Source: Pseudomonas zanjanensis
GTDB taxonomy: Bacteria > Pseudomonadota > Gammaproteobacteria > Pseudomonadales > Pseudomonadaceae
Assembly: GCF_014268745.2 (NCBI RefSeq)
Contig: NZ_JABWRB020000001.1
Span: 1,054,001-1,118,000, forward strand
Direction: 5' to 3'
DNA length: 64,000 nucleotides
The notes beneath the pieces were generated by a model. The model was not told the origin of the DNA and did not search any database. It saw only the letters and a program-made list of their open reading frames with translations. Every line of letters starts with the position of its first letter. The stretch's first letter is position 1. Shown one piece after another: positions 37,255 through 45,517 of this stretch. The position numbers and the translations under genes are program-made.

Positions 37255-38154
37255 ATGATGACGTTGTCCAGTAAGACGTGTATCGGCTGGTTTGCCGGCC
37301 TGGCGATGGCCGCCAGCAGCCTGATGACCCACGCCGAGGAAGCCACGCCTATCCGCATCGGATGGGTGAATTGGTCGGATACGGAAATTGCCGTAAAGCT
37401 GGCGGATACCGCATTGCGCGACCACTTGAAGCAACCGGTCAAATTGGTGCTCGCCGATATTGGCATTCAGTTCCAGGCCTTGGCCAACGGCAATATCGAC
37501 CTGATCCCGATGGTCTGGTTGCCGAGCACTCACAAGGCGTTCTACGACAAATACCAGGACAAGCTCGAAGACCTTGGCGTGTTGTATGAAGGTCGGATCG
37601 GCATGGCGGTGCCAACGTCCATTCCCACCAGCGAGATTGCCAGTGTCGAAGACCTGAACAAGCCTGAAGTACGGGAAAAACTCGGCGGCAAGATCCTGAC
37701 CTCGGAAGTGGGCAATGGCCAATACAAACTCACGGAAAAGGCCATCAAGGAATACAAGCTCGAGGGCTACAAGATGGTCGCCTCTTCGGAGTCCGGCATG
37801 TTGAGCGAGCTGGAGCGCAACCTCAAGCGTGACAAATGGGCCTTGATCAACGCCTGGAGCCCGCACTGGATGTTCGCCAAGTGGCCGCTGCGCTACCTGG
37901 ACGATCCGAAGCAGATTTTCGGGGGCGCCGAGCAGATTCACGCGGTGGCTCGCAAAGGCTTCAGCGCCGAACATCCCGAGGTCGCCCGGTTCTTCGCCAA
38001 CTTCAAGATCCCCAAGGCCGACCTCGAGAAGTTGATGGCGACCGCTCGTGACAGTTCGGCGGACAAGGTCGTTGCGGAGTATTACGCCGCCAACAAGCCG
38101 CGCTTCGAGGCGATGTTCGGCAGCCAGACCGCTTCTGCGACACCGGCTCAGTAA
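37255..38154 (+). CDS. Orphan ABC substrate-binding protein, glycine betaine/proline betaine type
   Basis: A 299-residue periplasmic binding protein of the OpuAC/ProX-2 group, with signal peptide (cleavage near THAEE). The body, IRIGWVNWSDTEIAVKLAD, the DLIPMVWLPSTHKAFYDKY motif and NAWSPHWMFAKWPLRYLDDP, contains the tryptophans and tyrosines that cage quaternary ammonium or sulfonium groups. No permease or ATPase follows. In Pseudomonas such orphan proteins (like CaiX or BetX) use a shared transporter core. The island's ProVW could serve. Likely ligand is a betaine or DMSP; the exact one is not known. Confidence 0.85.
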   Translation: MMTLSSKTCIGWFAGLAMAASSLMTHAEEATPIRIGWVNWSDTEIAVKLADTALRDHLKQPVKLVLADIGIQFQALANGNIDLIPMVWLPSTHKAFYDKYQDKLEDLGVLYEGRIGMAVPTSIPTSEIASVEDLNKPEVREKLGGKILTSEVGNGQYKLTEKAIKEYKLEGYKMVASSESGMLSELERNLKRDKWALINAWSPHWMFAKWPLRYLDDPKQIFGGAEQIHAVARKGFSAEHPEVARFFANFKIPKADLEKLMATARDSSADKVVAEYYAANKPRFEAMFGSQTASATPAQ

Positions 38155-38239
38155 TGGCCGTCATCCAATAGTTGTGTTGCCGTCCGATGCCCTTGGTGAA
38201 GGGCGTCGGAGGCATCGAACGAACATTCAGGCGATCCCC

Positions 38240-39238
38240 TTGAAGACCACCGCTTACCGTCGCTTTACCCTGGATGAAGCGGTCGGCTGGGTGAAGCACC
38301 TCTGCGCAGCGAAGGGCTGCTCAGCCGCGGTTGCCCTCTCATTGGCCCACGCCACCGTGGCTGCGCAAGCGCGCGGTAACCAGGCCGTGGGGTTCCGGCA
38401 TCTTGCCGATTACTTGTCGGGCTTTTCCTCCGGACGCATCGATCCACGTGCCGAGCCAAGTATCTCCCGCGCTGGCGCGATGATCTTCAAATCCGATGCC
38501 CAAGGCGGAATTGCCCAGTTGGGGGTCGATCGCTGTTTCGATTCGCTGTGCCATGCCGCGCACGCCAATGGCATGGCCACGTTGAGCCAATGCAACAGTT
38601 TTACCAGCGGTGAGTTGGGCGACTACACGCTGCGGTTTGCCCAGGCCGGGCTGATTGCCTTGGCGGTCGCAAACGGACCGGCGCTGGTGGCCGTTCCTGG
38701 CGCCAAGGGCAAGACCTACTCGACCAACCCGCTCTCGTTTGCCGCGCCCTCGGCCGATGGCATCCCCTTGTTGTTCGACCAGGCCTGCAGTGCCGCGGCA
38801 TTCGTGAACATCGCCCACGCCGCTTCGACGGGCAACGATATTCCCGAGGGTTGGGCGGTGGATCAGGAGGGCAACGGCACACGTAATGCCCTGGCGGCGC
38901 TGGGCGGTGCGCTGCTGCCTTTTGGCGGTCACCGTGGGGCCAACCTGATGCTCATGGTCGAGGTTCTGGCGGCGGGGCTCACGGGCGCCAACTGGTCGCT
39001 GGATGCGCCGGACTTCAACCAGGGAAACCAGACGCCTGGCTGTGGCCTGTTGATCCAGCTGCTGGCGCCGGATTTCTTTTCGGCGGGATTCGAGCTGCGG
39101 CTCTCAAGTCAACTGACCCGCCTGGCGCAGATGGGCGTCCACAGGCCGGGATGGGAACGGCAACATTCAACGGTCACCGCGCAGAATGATGGAATCAGTG
39201 TTCCCGTTGACCTGCTGGAACAACTGAGTTGTCTGTAA
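38240..39238 (+). CDS. Ldh2/DpkA-type NAD(P)H-dependent imine or 2-oxoacid reductase
   Basis: A 332-residue member of the malate/lactate/ureidoglycolate dehydrogenase family. The closest pattern is delta1-piperideine-2-carboxylate/delta1-pyrroline-2-carboxylate reductase (DpkA), which converts cyclic imines to L-pipecolate or L-proline. Seen are the family motifs NCSFTSGELGDYT-like loop, KTYSTNPLSFAAPS and GGALLPFGGHRGANLMLMVEVLAAGLTGA. The start is uncertain: TTG at 38240 gives the family N-terminus but the ribosome site is weak. It follows the binding protein by 85 bases, across a stem-loop at about 38184-38210. The proline-type role fits the island. Confidence 0.7.
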   Translation: MKTTAYRRFTLDEAVGWVKHLCAAKGCSAAVALSLAHATVAAQARGNQAVGFRHLADYLSGFSSGRIDPRAEPSISRAGAMIFKSDAQGGIAQLGVDRCFDSLCHAAHANGMATLSQCNSFTSGELGDYTLRFAQAGLIALAVANGPALVAVPGAKGKTYSTNPLSFAAPSADGIPLLFDQACSAAAFVNIAHAASTGNDIPEGWAVDQEGNGTRNALAALGGALLPFGGHRGANLMLMVEVLAAGLTGANWSLDAPDFNQGNQTPGCGLLIQLLAPDFFSAGFELRLSSQLTRLAQMGVHRPGWERQHSTVTAQNDGISVPVDLLEQLSCL

Positions 39239-39277
39239 GCCGCTCCGATACGTCGCTCGGGAAATGGGATCGAAACG

Positions 39278-39898
39278 ATGATGAATAGCACTGAAAATCC
39301 AGCGTGGGGTCAGGACATTCTCCGCAGCGGCGACTCGCTCAGGTGTTCGCTTCAAAACATCCTGTCGGGCAGCGGCTGCGATGAGGCGCAAGCGCATGTC
39401 GCGTCCCTGAAGGCGGCCCAATGGACGATCAGGACGGCTGCGCAAGCTTCAAATGCACTGCCAGGCTTTTTGGCGTCCCACTTATCCGAGGCACTTGAAG
39501 CTGCGCCCAGGACCGATGATGACCTGCTGTCGATACGGGGTGCGTTAGGCACGCTCTTGCCCCATGTCACCTGGATGAATCGCCAGGCCCGGGCCGACCA
39601 GGACAGCGCTTTCGTGGAGCGGCATCGCCACGGGATGATCGCCGGCCCGGGAGGGTTATTTGAATGTTCCACCCTGACCTTGGGATTGGCGCTCATGCTG
39701 CCCGAAACCTGCTACCCCTATCACCAACACCCGCCTGCCGAGTTCTATCTCGTCCTGTCGCCGGGCGAGTGGTATCGGGAGGAGGTGGGGTGGTGGAGTC
39801 CTGGCGCGGGAGGTTTGGTTTTCAACCCGCCCTCCTGTGTCCATGCAATGAAGTCGAGGGATGTTCCACTTCTGGCCCTGTGGGGCTTGATGCACTAG
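39278..39898 (+). CDS. dddQ: DddQ/DddL-like cupin, candidate DMSP lyase
   Basis: A 206-residue cupin of the dimethylsulfoniopropionate lyase family, which splits DMSP to dimethyl sulfide and acrylate. Cupin motif 1 is PYHQHPPAEFYLVLSPGEWY with His149, His151, Glu155 and Tyr157; motif 2 is NPPSCVHAM with His189. These match the metal and catalytic residues of marine DddQ (His123, His125, Glu129, Tyr131, His163, from memory) at a constant offset of 26. The N-terminal helical part also fits. It starts 39 bases after the reductase gene and is followed by an RHH protein. True substrate in this bacterium is unproven. Confidence 0.75.
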   Translation: MMNSTENPAWGQDILRSGDSLRCSLQNILSGSGCDEAQAHVASLKAAQWTIRTAAQASNALPGFLASHLSEALEAAPRTDDDLLSIRGALGTLLPHVTWMNRQARADQDSAFVERHRHGMIAGPGGLFECSTLTLGLALMLPETCYPYHQHPPAEFYLVLSPGEWYREEVGWWSPGAGGLVFNPPSCVHAMKSRDVPLLALWGLMH

Positions 39899-39949
39899 TG
39901 CTTCGTTATAAGAAACGATGAACTTGGGTAATGATTGAGAGGAAGAGAG

Positions 39950-40228
39950 ATGGCGGTGACCACGCAGGGCATCAAGTTGGACGAAGAGACGCGGGCCAGG
40001 CTGAAGTCCGCGTCGGCTAAGTTGGATCGCACCGCCCATTGGTTCATGAAAAAGGCCATTCTGAGTTTTATTGAAAAAGTTGAAGGTGGGGCGGGTATCG
40101 AAGCGTTCATGGCGGTCGAGCTTTTAGAAAAAGACACGCGGCGCCACAGCATCGCCCGTCGGCTGTGCAAGGATTGCGACACTGCCCATCTACAGCCTAT
40201 CGAAGTCGCCCGCCATGAGTTGATGTAG
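39950..40228 (+). CDS. Free-standing PutA-type ribbon-helix-helix DNA-binding protein
   Basis: A 92-residue protein whose first 50 residues match the DNA-binding N-terminus of PutA: TTQGIKLDEETRARLKSASA, then LDRTAHWFMKKAILSFIEK. The rest of PutA (proline and P5C dehydrogenases) is absent. The remaining 40 residues, with KDTRRHSIARRLCKDCDT, are unlike known domains that I recognise. GAGGAAGAG precedes the ATG. It probably represses local or put genes, linking proline-type catabolism to regulation. Convergent with the AraC-type gene. Confidence 0.8.
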   Translation: MAVTTQGIKLDEETRARLKSASAKLDRTAHWFMKKAILSFIEKVEGGAGIEAFMAVELLEKDTRRHSIARRLCKDCDTAHLQPIEVARHELM

Positions 40229-40318
40229 GTTCTGCACGTTTGAGCTCCATCGACATCCGCTCACCGTCTACGCGGAGGCGGTGACGGTCCGGGAATGCGA
40301 TGCGTACCCAGGCAGCGC

Positions 40319-41275
40319 TCATAGTTCGTGGCGACGTTCCCTCGACGGGGGGTAACCAAAAAAGGCGCTGTAGCATTTACTGAAATGCGGGGTTGAGACA
40401 AAGCCGCAGGCAATTGAAACATCGATGATCGCCAAGCGTGAATTCTGTATCAGGTGTTGGGCGCCTTTAAGTCGCAGTTCCAGGTAATAGCGCTGGGGAG
40501 GGACGCCCAATTGTTCCTGGAAAAGTCGTTGCACCTGACGTCTTGATAATTGAACACACTCGGCAAGTTGATCCGGGCCCAGCGGTTCCTCCAGGTTACT
40601 CTCCATCAAGGTGATGATTTCTCGTAGCGGGGCGCTGACCTTGCCGTCTTGCACCTGTACTGAAGTCCGAAACCTGGATTGGTCATGATCCAACAGGTCA
40701 AAAACCGCGTTCGCGACGTTCTGATCAAGCGCTTTGTAAAGCCACTTCATCATCATCTGAAAAGCGCCCGCGGGACTCGCCGCCGTGAGCCGGTCTCGAT
40801 CGAATACCACGGCGTCCAACGTGACGTTCGTGTTAGGCGAAAATTCGGATAACGCGATCCGTTGTTCTGCGTGAACGGCACAGCGGTAGCCATCCAGCAG
40901 CCCGGCCTTGCCCAGATACCAGGCGCCATTCCATAACCCACCGAGCGCGATGGGCATGCTGGCGAGTTTGTTCAATAGTTTCACCAACCCATCAGGCACG
41001 ACTCTAGGCGTGCGCAACCCTCCGCAGACAATCATCAGATCCAGGGCGGCGATCCTGATGTCGGTCAGGGGGGTATCCGGCCTGATAGGGATGGCCAGGT
41101 CGCTCATGACTTCGGAGTCGTTTCGACTGAATGTATGAACTTTTACCGAGCCTGGCCGGATCAGATTGGCCGTCACGAGCACGTCCAGGCATTGCGTGAA
41201 GCACGTCAGGGAAAAGTTCTCAAGCAAGAGAAAACCGATGCTTGATGGTTTATGGCTTTCAACTAAATGGCTCAT
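40319..41275 (-). CDS. GlxA-family AraC-type regulator (GbdR-like)
   Basis: A 318-residue regulator with an N-terminal DJ-1/PfpI-like ligand domain (about 12-190: IGFLLLENFSLTCFTQCLDVL, DLMIVCGGLRTPR, GGLWNGAWYLGKAGLLDGYR). It also has a C-terminal AraC double helix-turn-helix (about 218-318: PDQLAECVQLSRRQVQRLFQ, IIDVSIACGFVSTPHFSKCYSAFFG). This architecture is that of GbdR, CdhR and ArgR, which sense betaines, carnitine or arginine. The gene begins 10 bases after the dddP-like stop on the same strand, so the two form an operon. It probably senses the substrate or product of that pathway. Confidence 0.85.
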   Translation of the reverse strand: MSHLVESHKPSSIGFLLLENFSLTCFTQCLDVLVTANLIRPGSVKVHTFSRNDSEVMSDLAIPIRPDTPLTDIRIAALDLMIVCGGLRTPRVVPDGLVKLLNKLASMPIALGGLWNGAWYLGKAGLLDGYRCAVHAEQRIALSEFSPNTNVTLDAVVFDRDRLTAASPAGAFQMMMKWLYKALDQNVANAVFDLLDHDQSRFRTSVQVQDGKVSAPLREIITLMESNLEEPLGPDQLAECVQLSRRQVQRLFQEQLGVPPQRYYLELRLKGAQHLIQNSRLAIIDVSIACGFVSTPHFSKCYSAFFGYPPSRERRHEL

Positions 41276-41285
41276 CAATCAAGCT

Positions 41286-42632
41286 TCATATGCGCAGAAA
41301 GCTGTCGTCGAAGGGGTAATGCGTCAACAACTCATAGCCGGTTTCAGTGACCAGTAATTGGTTCTCCAACTTGATGCCATCGCGGCCACCCACTTCACCC
41401 ACGTACGCCTCGACACACAGGGCCATGCCTGCTTGCAGCTCGCCCTCGTATCCGTAGGATTCCAGGTCCTCCGGATAGCGGACACAGGGGTACTCGTCGC
41501 ACAAGCCGACACCATGGAACAGCACGCCGTACCGCTGGGCGCGGCAGGGCTCGGGCAGCCGATGGGCCTTGGCGGTCAGTTCGGTAAAACGTACGCCCGG
41601 CTTGATCAATTCGGTGTTATGGACGATATGGTCGTGGGCAATTCGATACAGGCGTTTCTGTTCAGCCGTGGGCTCAAGTCCTCCACAAATCCAACTGCGG
41701 GACATGTCCACGCACATGCCGTAGGTGCCGATCAGATCGGTGTCGAACGACAACAGGTCGCCGTCGCTCAACACCCGTGGGCCAGACTCCTGGAACCAGG
41801 GGTTGGTGCGAGGGCCGGAGCTGAGGATGCGCGTCTCGATCCATTCGCCACCACGGCGGATATTGCCGGAATGCAGGGCGGCCCAGACGTCGTTTTCGGT
41901 CGCACCGGCGCGCATCGCCTGGTGCATTTCGGCCACTGAGGCTTCGCACGCGGCCACCGCGCAGCGCATCGCCTTGATTTCATCCGGGCCCTTGATCATG
42001 CGTGCGAACTCGGTCACTTCCTGGCCGCTGCATATCTCGATCGCCAGGTCATCCAATGCGCGCACGCCAGCGACTTCGATTCGGTCTACCGCCAGGCGTC
42101 GGTTGGCTCCGGCGTGTTGGCGCAGCAACTCGTCGATTTGCGCGGCGAAATGCCTGGCGTGTCGATCCGTGTGCTCGCCGGTCTCGAAAAAGAAAAAAGA
42201 CGCGCCGCTGCGCAATTCTGTAACCAGCGGCAGATGCGCGGAAAGGTGATCGCAGCCATGGAAGTCCCACAACACGACGTGCCCACTGGCGGCGACGAAG
42301 CAGGCCCGCGCGGGGTTATGGGCCGTCCATAACTGCATGTTGGTGGTGTCGGTCGCGTAGCGGATATTCAGCGGATCGAATAACAGAATGCCGCCCAGGT
42401 CACGGGCGACCAACTGATCAACCAGTCGTTGCAATCGATAGGTACGCAGGGTGGGCAAATGGGGCGGTTCCAGGCCCAAACGCTCCCACTCCGCGAACGC
42501 CAGGGGAGTGGGGCCTATTTCGACGCGGTCGTTGTCATTGACGGAGCCATCTTTTTTTAATGCGGTTGCGCGCTGCCTGGCCGGGTCGATGCGCCGGGCA
42601 TTGGGTGGAATCGAAAAAGGTGAAGGGGTCAT
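41286..42632 (-). CDS. dddP: DddP-like M24-fold protein, candidate DMSP lyase
   Basis: A 448-residue protein with the M24 (creatinase/aminopeptidase P) fold, matching DddP, which cleaves DMSP to dimethyl sulfide and acrylate. DddP-specific segments are NDNDRVEIGPTPLAFAEW (32-49), DPLNIRYATDTTNMQLWTAH (86-105) and GGEWIETRILSSGPRTNPWF (261-280). Metal ligands Asp297, Asp299, Asp309, His373, Glu408 and Glu423 and catalytic Asp379 are all present, each two above the published Ruegeria numbering (295, 297, 307, 371, 406, 421; 377, from memory). An ordinary Xaa-Pro peptidase is less likely. It forms an operon with the GlxA/AraC regulator. Confidence 0.8.
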   Translation of the reverse strand: MTPSPFSIPPNARRIDPARQRATALKKDGSVNDNDRVEIGPTPLAFAEWERLGLEPPHLPTLRTYRLQRLVDQLVARDLGGILLFDPLNIRYATDTTNMQLWTAHNPARACFVAASGHVVLWDFHGCDHLSAHLPLVTELRSGASFFFFETGEHTDRHARHFAAQIDELLRQHAGANRRLAVDRIEVAGVRALDDLAIEICSGQEVTEFARMIKGPDEIKAMRCAVAACEASVAEMHQAMRAGATENDVWAALHSGNIRRGGEWIETRILSSGPRTNPWFQESGPRVLSDGDLLSFDTDLIGTYGMCVDMSRSWICGGLEPTAEQKRLYRIAHDHIVHNTELIKPGVRFTELTAKAHRLPEPCRAQRYGVLFHGVGLCDEYPCVRYPEDLESYGYEGELQAGMALCVEAYVGEVGGRDGIKLENQLLVTETGYELLTHYPFDDSFLRI

Positions 42633-42680
42633 GATGGCGTCCAGTGTTCAGTCTGCTAGAAGTATTGTCAGCTGTGCCGG

Positions 42681-42942
42681 CCTCATCGCGAGCAGGCTCG
42701 CTCCCACATTCCTTCGGCGTACACATGACCCTGTGGAGCAAGCTCATTCCCACATTCCTTCGGCGTACACATGACCCTGTGGAGCAAGCTCATTCCCACA
42801 TTCCTTCGGCGTACACATGACCCTGTGGAGCAAGCTCATTCCCACATTCCTCCGGCGTACACATGACCCTGTGGAGCAAGCTCATTCCCACATTCCTCCG
42901 GCGTACACATGACCCCTGTGGGAGCGAGCCTGCTCGCGATGA
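42681..42942. repeat. 46-bp minisatellite bounded by REP halves
   Basis: Five units start at 42705, 42751, 42797, 42843 and 42889 with an exact 46-base period (CACATTCCTTCGGCGTACAC, then TGTGGAGCAAGCTCATTCC). The first and last REP sequences are canonical; those inside are a shrunken form. This fills the 42633-42981 gap between the dddP-like and aldehyde dehydrogenase genes; no gene is present. Confidence 0.9.
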
Positions 42943-42981
42943 GGCCAGTACAGCCGCCACAAAATCGCGATCTCGATCAGG

Positions 42982-44472
42982 TTACGAAGCATCAATCCAA
43001 ATGGTTTTCAGCTCGGTGTACTGGTCATGGGCCCAGACGGATTTGTCGCGCCCCCCAAAGCCAGACTCCTTGTAGCCGCCGAACGGCGTGGAGGCGTCGC
43101 CTTCACCGAAACAGTTGACCGTGACCACGCCCGCACGAATTTCCCGCGACAGGCGCAAGGCATTGCGCAGGCTGCCGGTATAGGCGGAGGCCGCCAGGCC
43201 GTAGACCGTGTCGTTGGCCAGCTCGATGGCTTCGTCGATCGAACTGAAGCTGGTCACGCTGAGTACCGGCCCGAAGATCTCCTCGATAAACAGGCGACTG
43301 TCACGTTCGACGCCATCGATGATGGTCGGCTGCACGAACACGCCGGACTCGGTCTTGCCCCCTTGCATCACATTGAGTTTGTGCTCGGCTGCGTATTCCA
43401 GATAAGAACGGACTTTGTCGAAATGGGTTTTGCTGATCATGGCGCCGAGGCGATTTTCAGGATCGAGCGGGTCACCCATTTTCCAATCGCGCAGGTGCTT
43501 GCCGATCAGTTGCAGCAGTTCATCCTTGACGTCTTCATGGACGATCAGCCGCGAGGAGGCCGAGCAGTTCTCGCCCATGTTCCAGAAAGCGCCGGCCGTC
43601 ACATACTGGGCCACCTGATCAAGGTCTTCGCAGTCGTTCATCACCACGGCGGGGTTTTTACCCCCCAGTTCCAGCACGACGCGCTTGAGGTTGGACTCGG
43701 ACGCGTACTTGAGGAACAACCGGCCGGTGTCGGTCGAACCGGTGAAGCTGACCATCGCCACATCCATGTGCCGACCGATTGCCTCGCCAGCCTCCCGGCC
43801 GCCGCCAGGGGTGATGTTGAACACGCCTGGCGGAATACCGGCCTGATGGGCCAGTTCGGCCACACGCAGCGCGGTCAGGGTGGTTTCCTTGGCCGGCTTG
43901 ACCACGATGGAACAGCCGGCCGCCAAGGACGGGCCAATCTTCCAGGCCAGCATCAACAGAGGGAAGTTCCACGGCAGGACCAGGCCGACGACGCCGATCG
44001 CTTCGCGCACCACCAGGGTGACCGCACCGTGGCCGGTCGGCGCGGTGCTGTCGTACACCTTGTCGATCAACTCCGCATGCCAGCGCAGGGTATGGATCGT
44101 GTCGGGCACATCGACGTTCTGGCATTCGCTGACCGGCTTGCCGCTGTCCAGGCTTTCCAGCACGGCGAGCTCGTGGGCGTTGTCTTCCAGCAATTGGGCG
44201 AAACGCAGGAGCACCTGCTTACGTGCGCCGGGCGACAGCTTATGCCAGCGACCATCCTCGAAGGCTTGCTTGGCGGCGGCTACGGCAACGTCGACGTCAC
44301 GGCTATCGCACGCCGCGATCTCGGCAAGCTGTTCACCCGTGGCCGGGTTCGTGGTGATGAAGGTTTTTCCAGAGAGGGCATCACGGAACTCGCCGTTGAT
44401 GAACGCCTGGGTCGGGAATTTCAACTGGGCGGCGATGGCCGCGTACTGTTCTTTGCTCAGTAAATCAGCCAT
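42982..44472 (-). CDS. NAD(P)-dependent aldehyde dehydrogenase (PuuC/KauB-like)
   Basis: A 496-residue aldehyde dehydrogenase. Catalytic residues are seen: Asn170 (LPWNFP), Glu268 (VLELGGKNP) and nucleophile Cys303 (MGENCSASSRL). The sequence is closest to gamma-aminobutyraldehyde-type enzymes such as PuuC and KauB, but alpha-ketoglutarate semialdehyde is also plausible given the DapA-family partner. GGAGGTGCC lies before the ATG, and only 1 base separates it from the upstream DapA-family gene. They are therefore one operon. Confidence 0.88.
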   Translation of the reverse strand: MADLLSKEQYAAIAAQLKFPTQAFINGEFRDALSGKTFITTNPATGEQLAEIAACDSRDVDVAVAAAKQAFEDGRWHKLSPGARKQVLLRFAQLLEDNAHELAVLESLDSGKPVSECQNVDVPDTIHTLRWHAELIDKVYDSTAPTGHGAVTLVVREAIGVVGLVLPWNFPLLMLAWKIGPSLAAGCSIVVKPAKETTLTALRVAELAHQAGIPPGVFNITPGGGREAGEAIGRHMDVAMVSFTGSTDTGRLFLKYASESNLKRVVLELGGKNPAVVMNDCEDLDQVAQYVTAGAFWNMGENCSASSRLIVHEDVKDELLQLIGKHLRDWKMGDPLDPENRLGAMISKTHFDKVRSYLEYAAEHKLNVMQGGKTESGVFVQPTIIDGVERDSRLFIEEIFGPVLSVTSFSSIDEAIELANDTVYGLAASAYTGSLRNALRLSREIRAGVVTVNCFGEGDASTPFGGYKESGFGGRDKSVWAHDQYTELKTIWIDAS

Positions 44473-44473
44473 T

Positions 44474-45376
44474 TCAGGCACCTCCAGTGATCTGCGCGAT
44501 GTTGCGCTTGAGCTCGGTGACGACGGCTTGCAGCGCCTGCTTTTCCTCAAGGTCCAGGCCATGCAGAGGGGCGCGCAGGCCACCGGTGCTCAAGCCGTTC
44601 AGTTCACAGCCGTACTTGATGGACTGGACAAACTTCCCGCCTTCCAGGAAGTCCATCAGCGGCATCATCGCCGCCATGATGCGGCGGCCTTTGTCGAAGT
44701 CTTTCTCGACGACGCAGGCCTCGTACAACGCGACGTGCTCGCGGGGGATGAAGTTGGAACCGGCGCACACCCAACTGCGGGCGCCCCAGGCGAAAAATTC
44801 CAGGGCTTGATCGTCCCACCCGCAAGACAGGGCGATGTGTGGGTACTTGCAGGCCAAGCGGTGCATCTGGGCCATGTCACCGGAGCTTTCCTTGATGGCG
44901 ACGATGTTTTTCACATCGCCGACTTCGTCAAAGAATTCCTCGCCCATGCTCACGCTCATGCGGCCTGGATAGTTGTAAAGCATGATGGGGAGGCCGGCGG
45001 CGCGGTCCACGGCCTTGACATGCAGGGCGATCTCTTTTTGTGTCGGCAATGCATAGGGTGGCGAGCCCACCAACAACGCATCGGCCTTGATGGCCTTCGC
45101 CGCTTCGGCGTAGGCGACCGAGTCTTCAGTGCGGATGGCGCCGGTACCGACGATCAGCGGCAGACGACCGCGCAATACGTCCTTGGCCTGGGCGGCCAGG
45201 TCGAAACGCTCCTGGGCAGTGTGTGCGTAATATTCGCCGGTCGAGCCGCCGATAATGATGCCGTGGACCTTGGCGTCGACCAGATACTCCAGGACTTCGG
45301 CGAAGGCGGTCTTATCGATACTGCCGTCAGCGGTCAGCGGCGTAACGGCCGGTGTGTAAATGCCTTCAAATTTCAT
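44474..45376 (-). CDS. DapA-family lyase/deaminase, paralogue 1
   Basis: A 300-residue class I aldolase of the dihydrodipicolinate synthase family. The Schiff-base lysine is Lys162 (IKESSGD) and the conserved tyrosine is Tyr134 (LYNYPG); GGSTGEYY (43-50) is the pyruvate-carboxylate loop. Housekeeping DapA has GTTGE; the change to GSTGE is common in catabolic members such as the hydroxyproline-pathway deaminase HypD. Followed immediately by the aldehyde dehydrogenase, the pair would produce and oxidise a semialdehyde. A role in hydroxyproline-type breakdown is inference. Confidence 0.8.
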   Translation of the reverse strand: MKFEGIYTPAVTPLTADGSIDKTAFAEVLEYLVDAKVHGIIIGGSTGEYYAHTAQERFDLAAQAKDVLRGRLPLIVGTGAIRTEDSVAYAEAAKAIKADALLVGSPPYALPTQKEIALHVKAVDRAAGLPIMLYNYPGRMSVSMGEEFFDEVGDVKNIVAIKESSGDMAQMHRLACKYPHIALSCGWDDQALEFFAWGARSWVCAGSNFIPREHVALYEACVVEKDFDKGRRIMAAMMPLMDFLEGGKFVQSIKYGCELNGLSTGGLRAPLHGLDLEEKQALQAVVTELKRNIAQITGGA

Positions 45377-45517
45377 TGATCTCGCTCCAGTTAGTGTCAC
45401 TGCCTATCAAGCGGCGCTAGATCGATAGCGTCAGCGCAGCCAATCTTTAAACCAAGGGAGGCCGCTTGTTGAACGTCGAACGAACGACTTCAAGTTCTTC
45501 AAGTTTGTCGGGCCGGA

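Noticed and set aside
41286..42632. Annotation as an ordinary Xaa-Pro aminopeptidase or creatinase
   Set aside because: The fold is shared, but the DddP-specific segments and complete DddP residue set favour DddP; the peptidase alternative is kept only as a caution.
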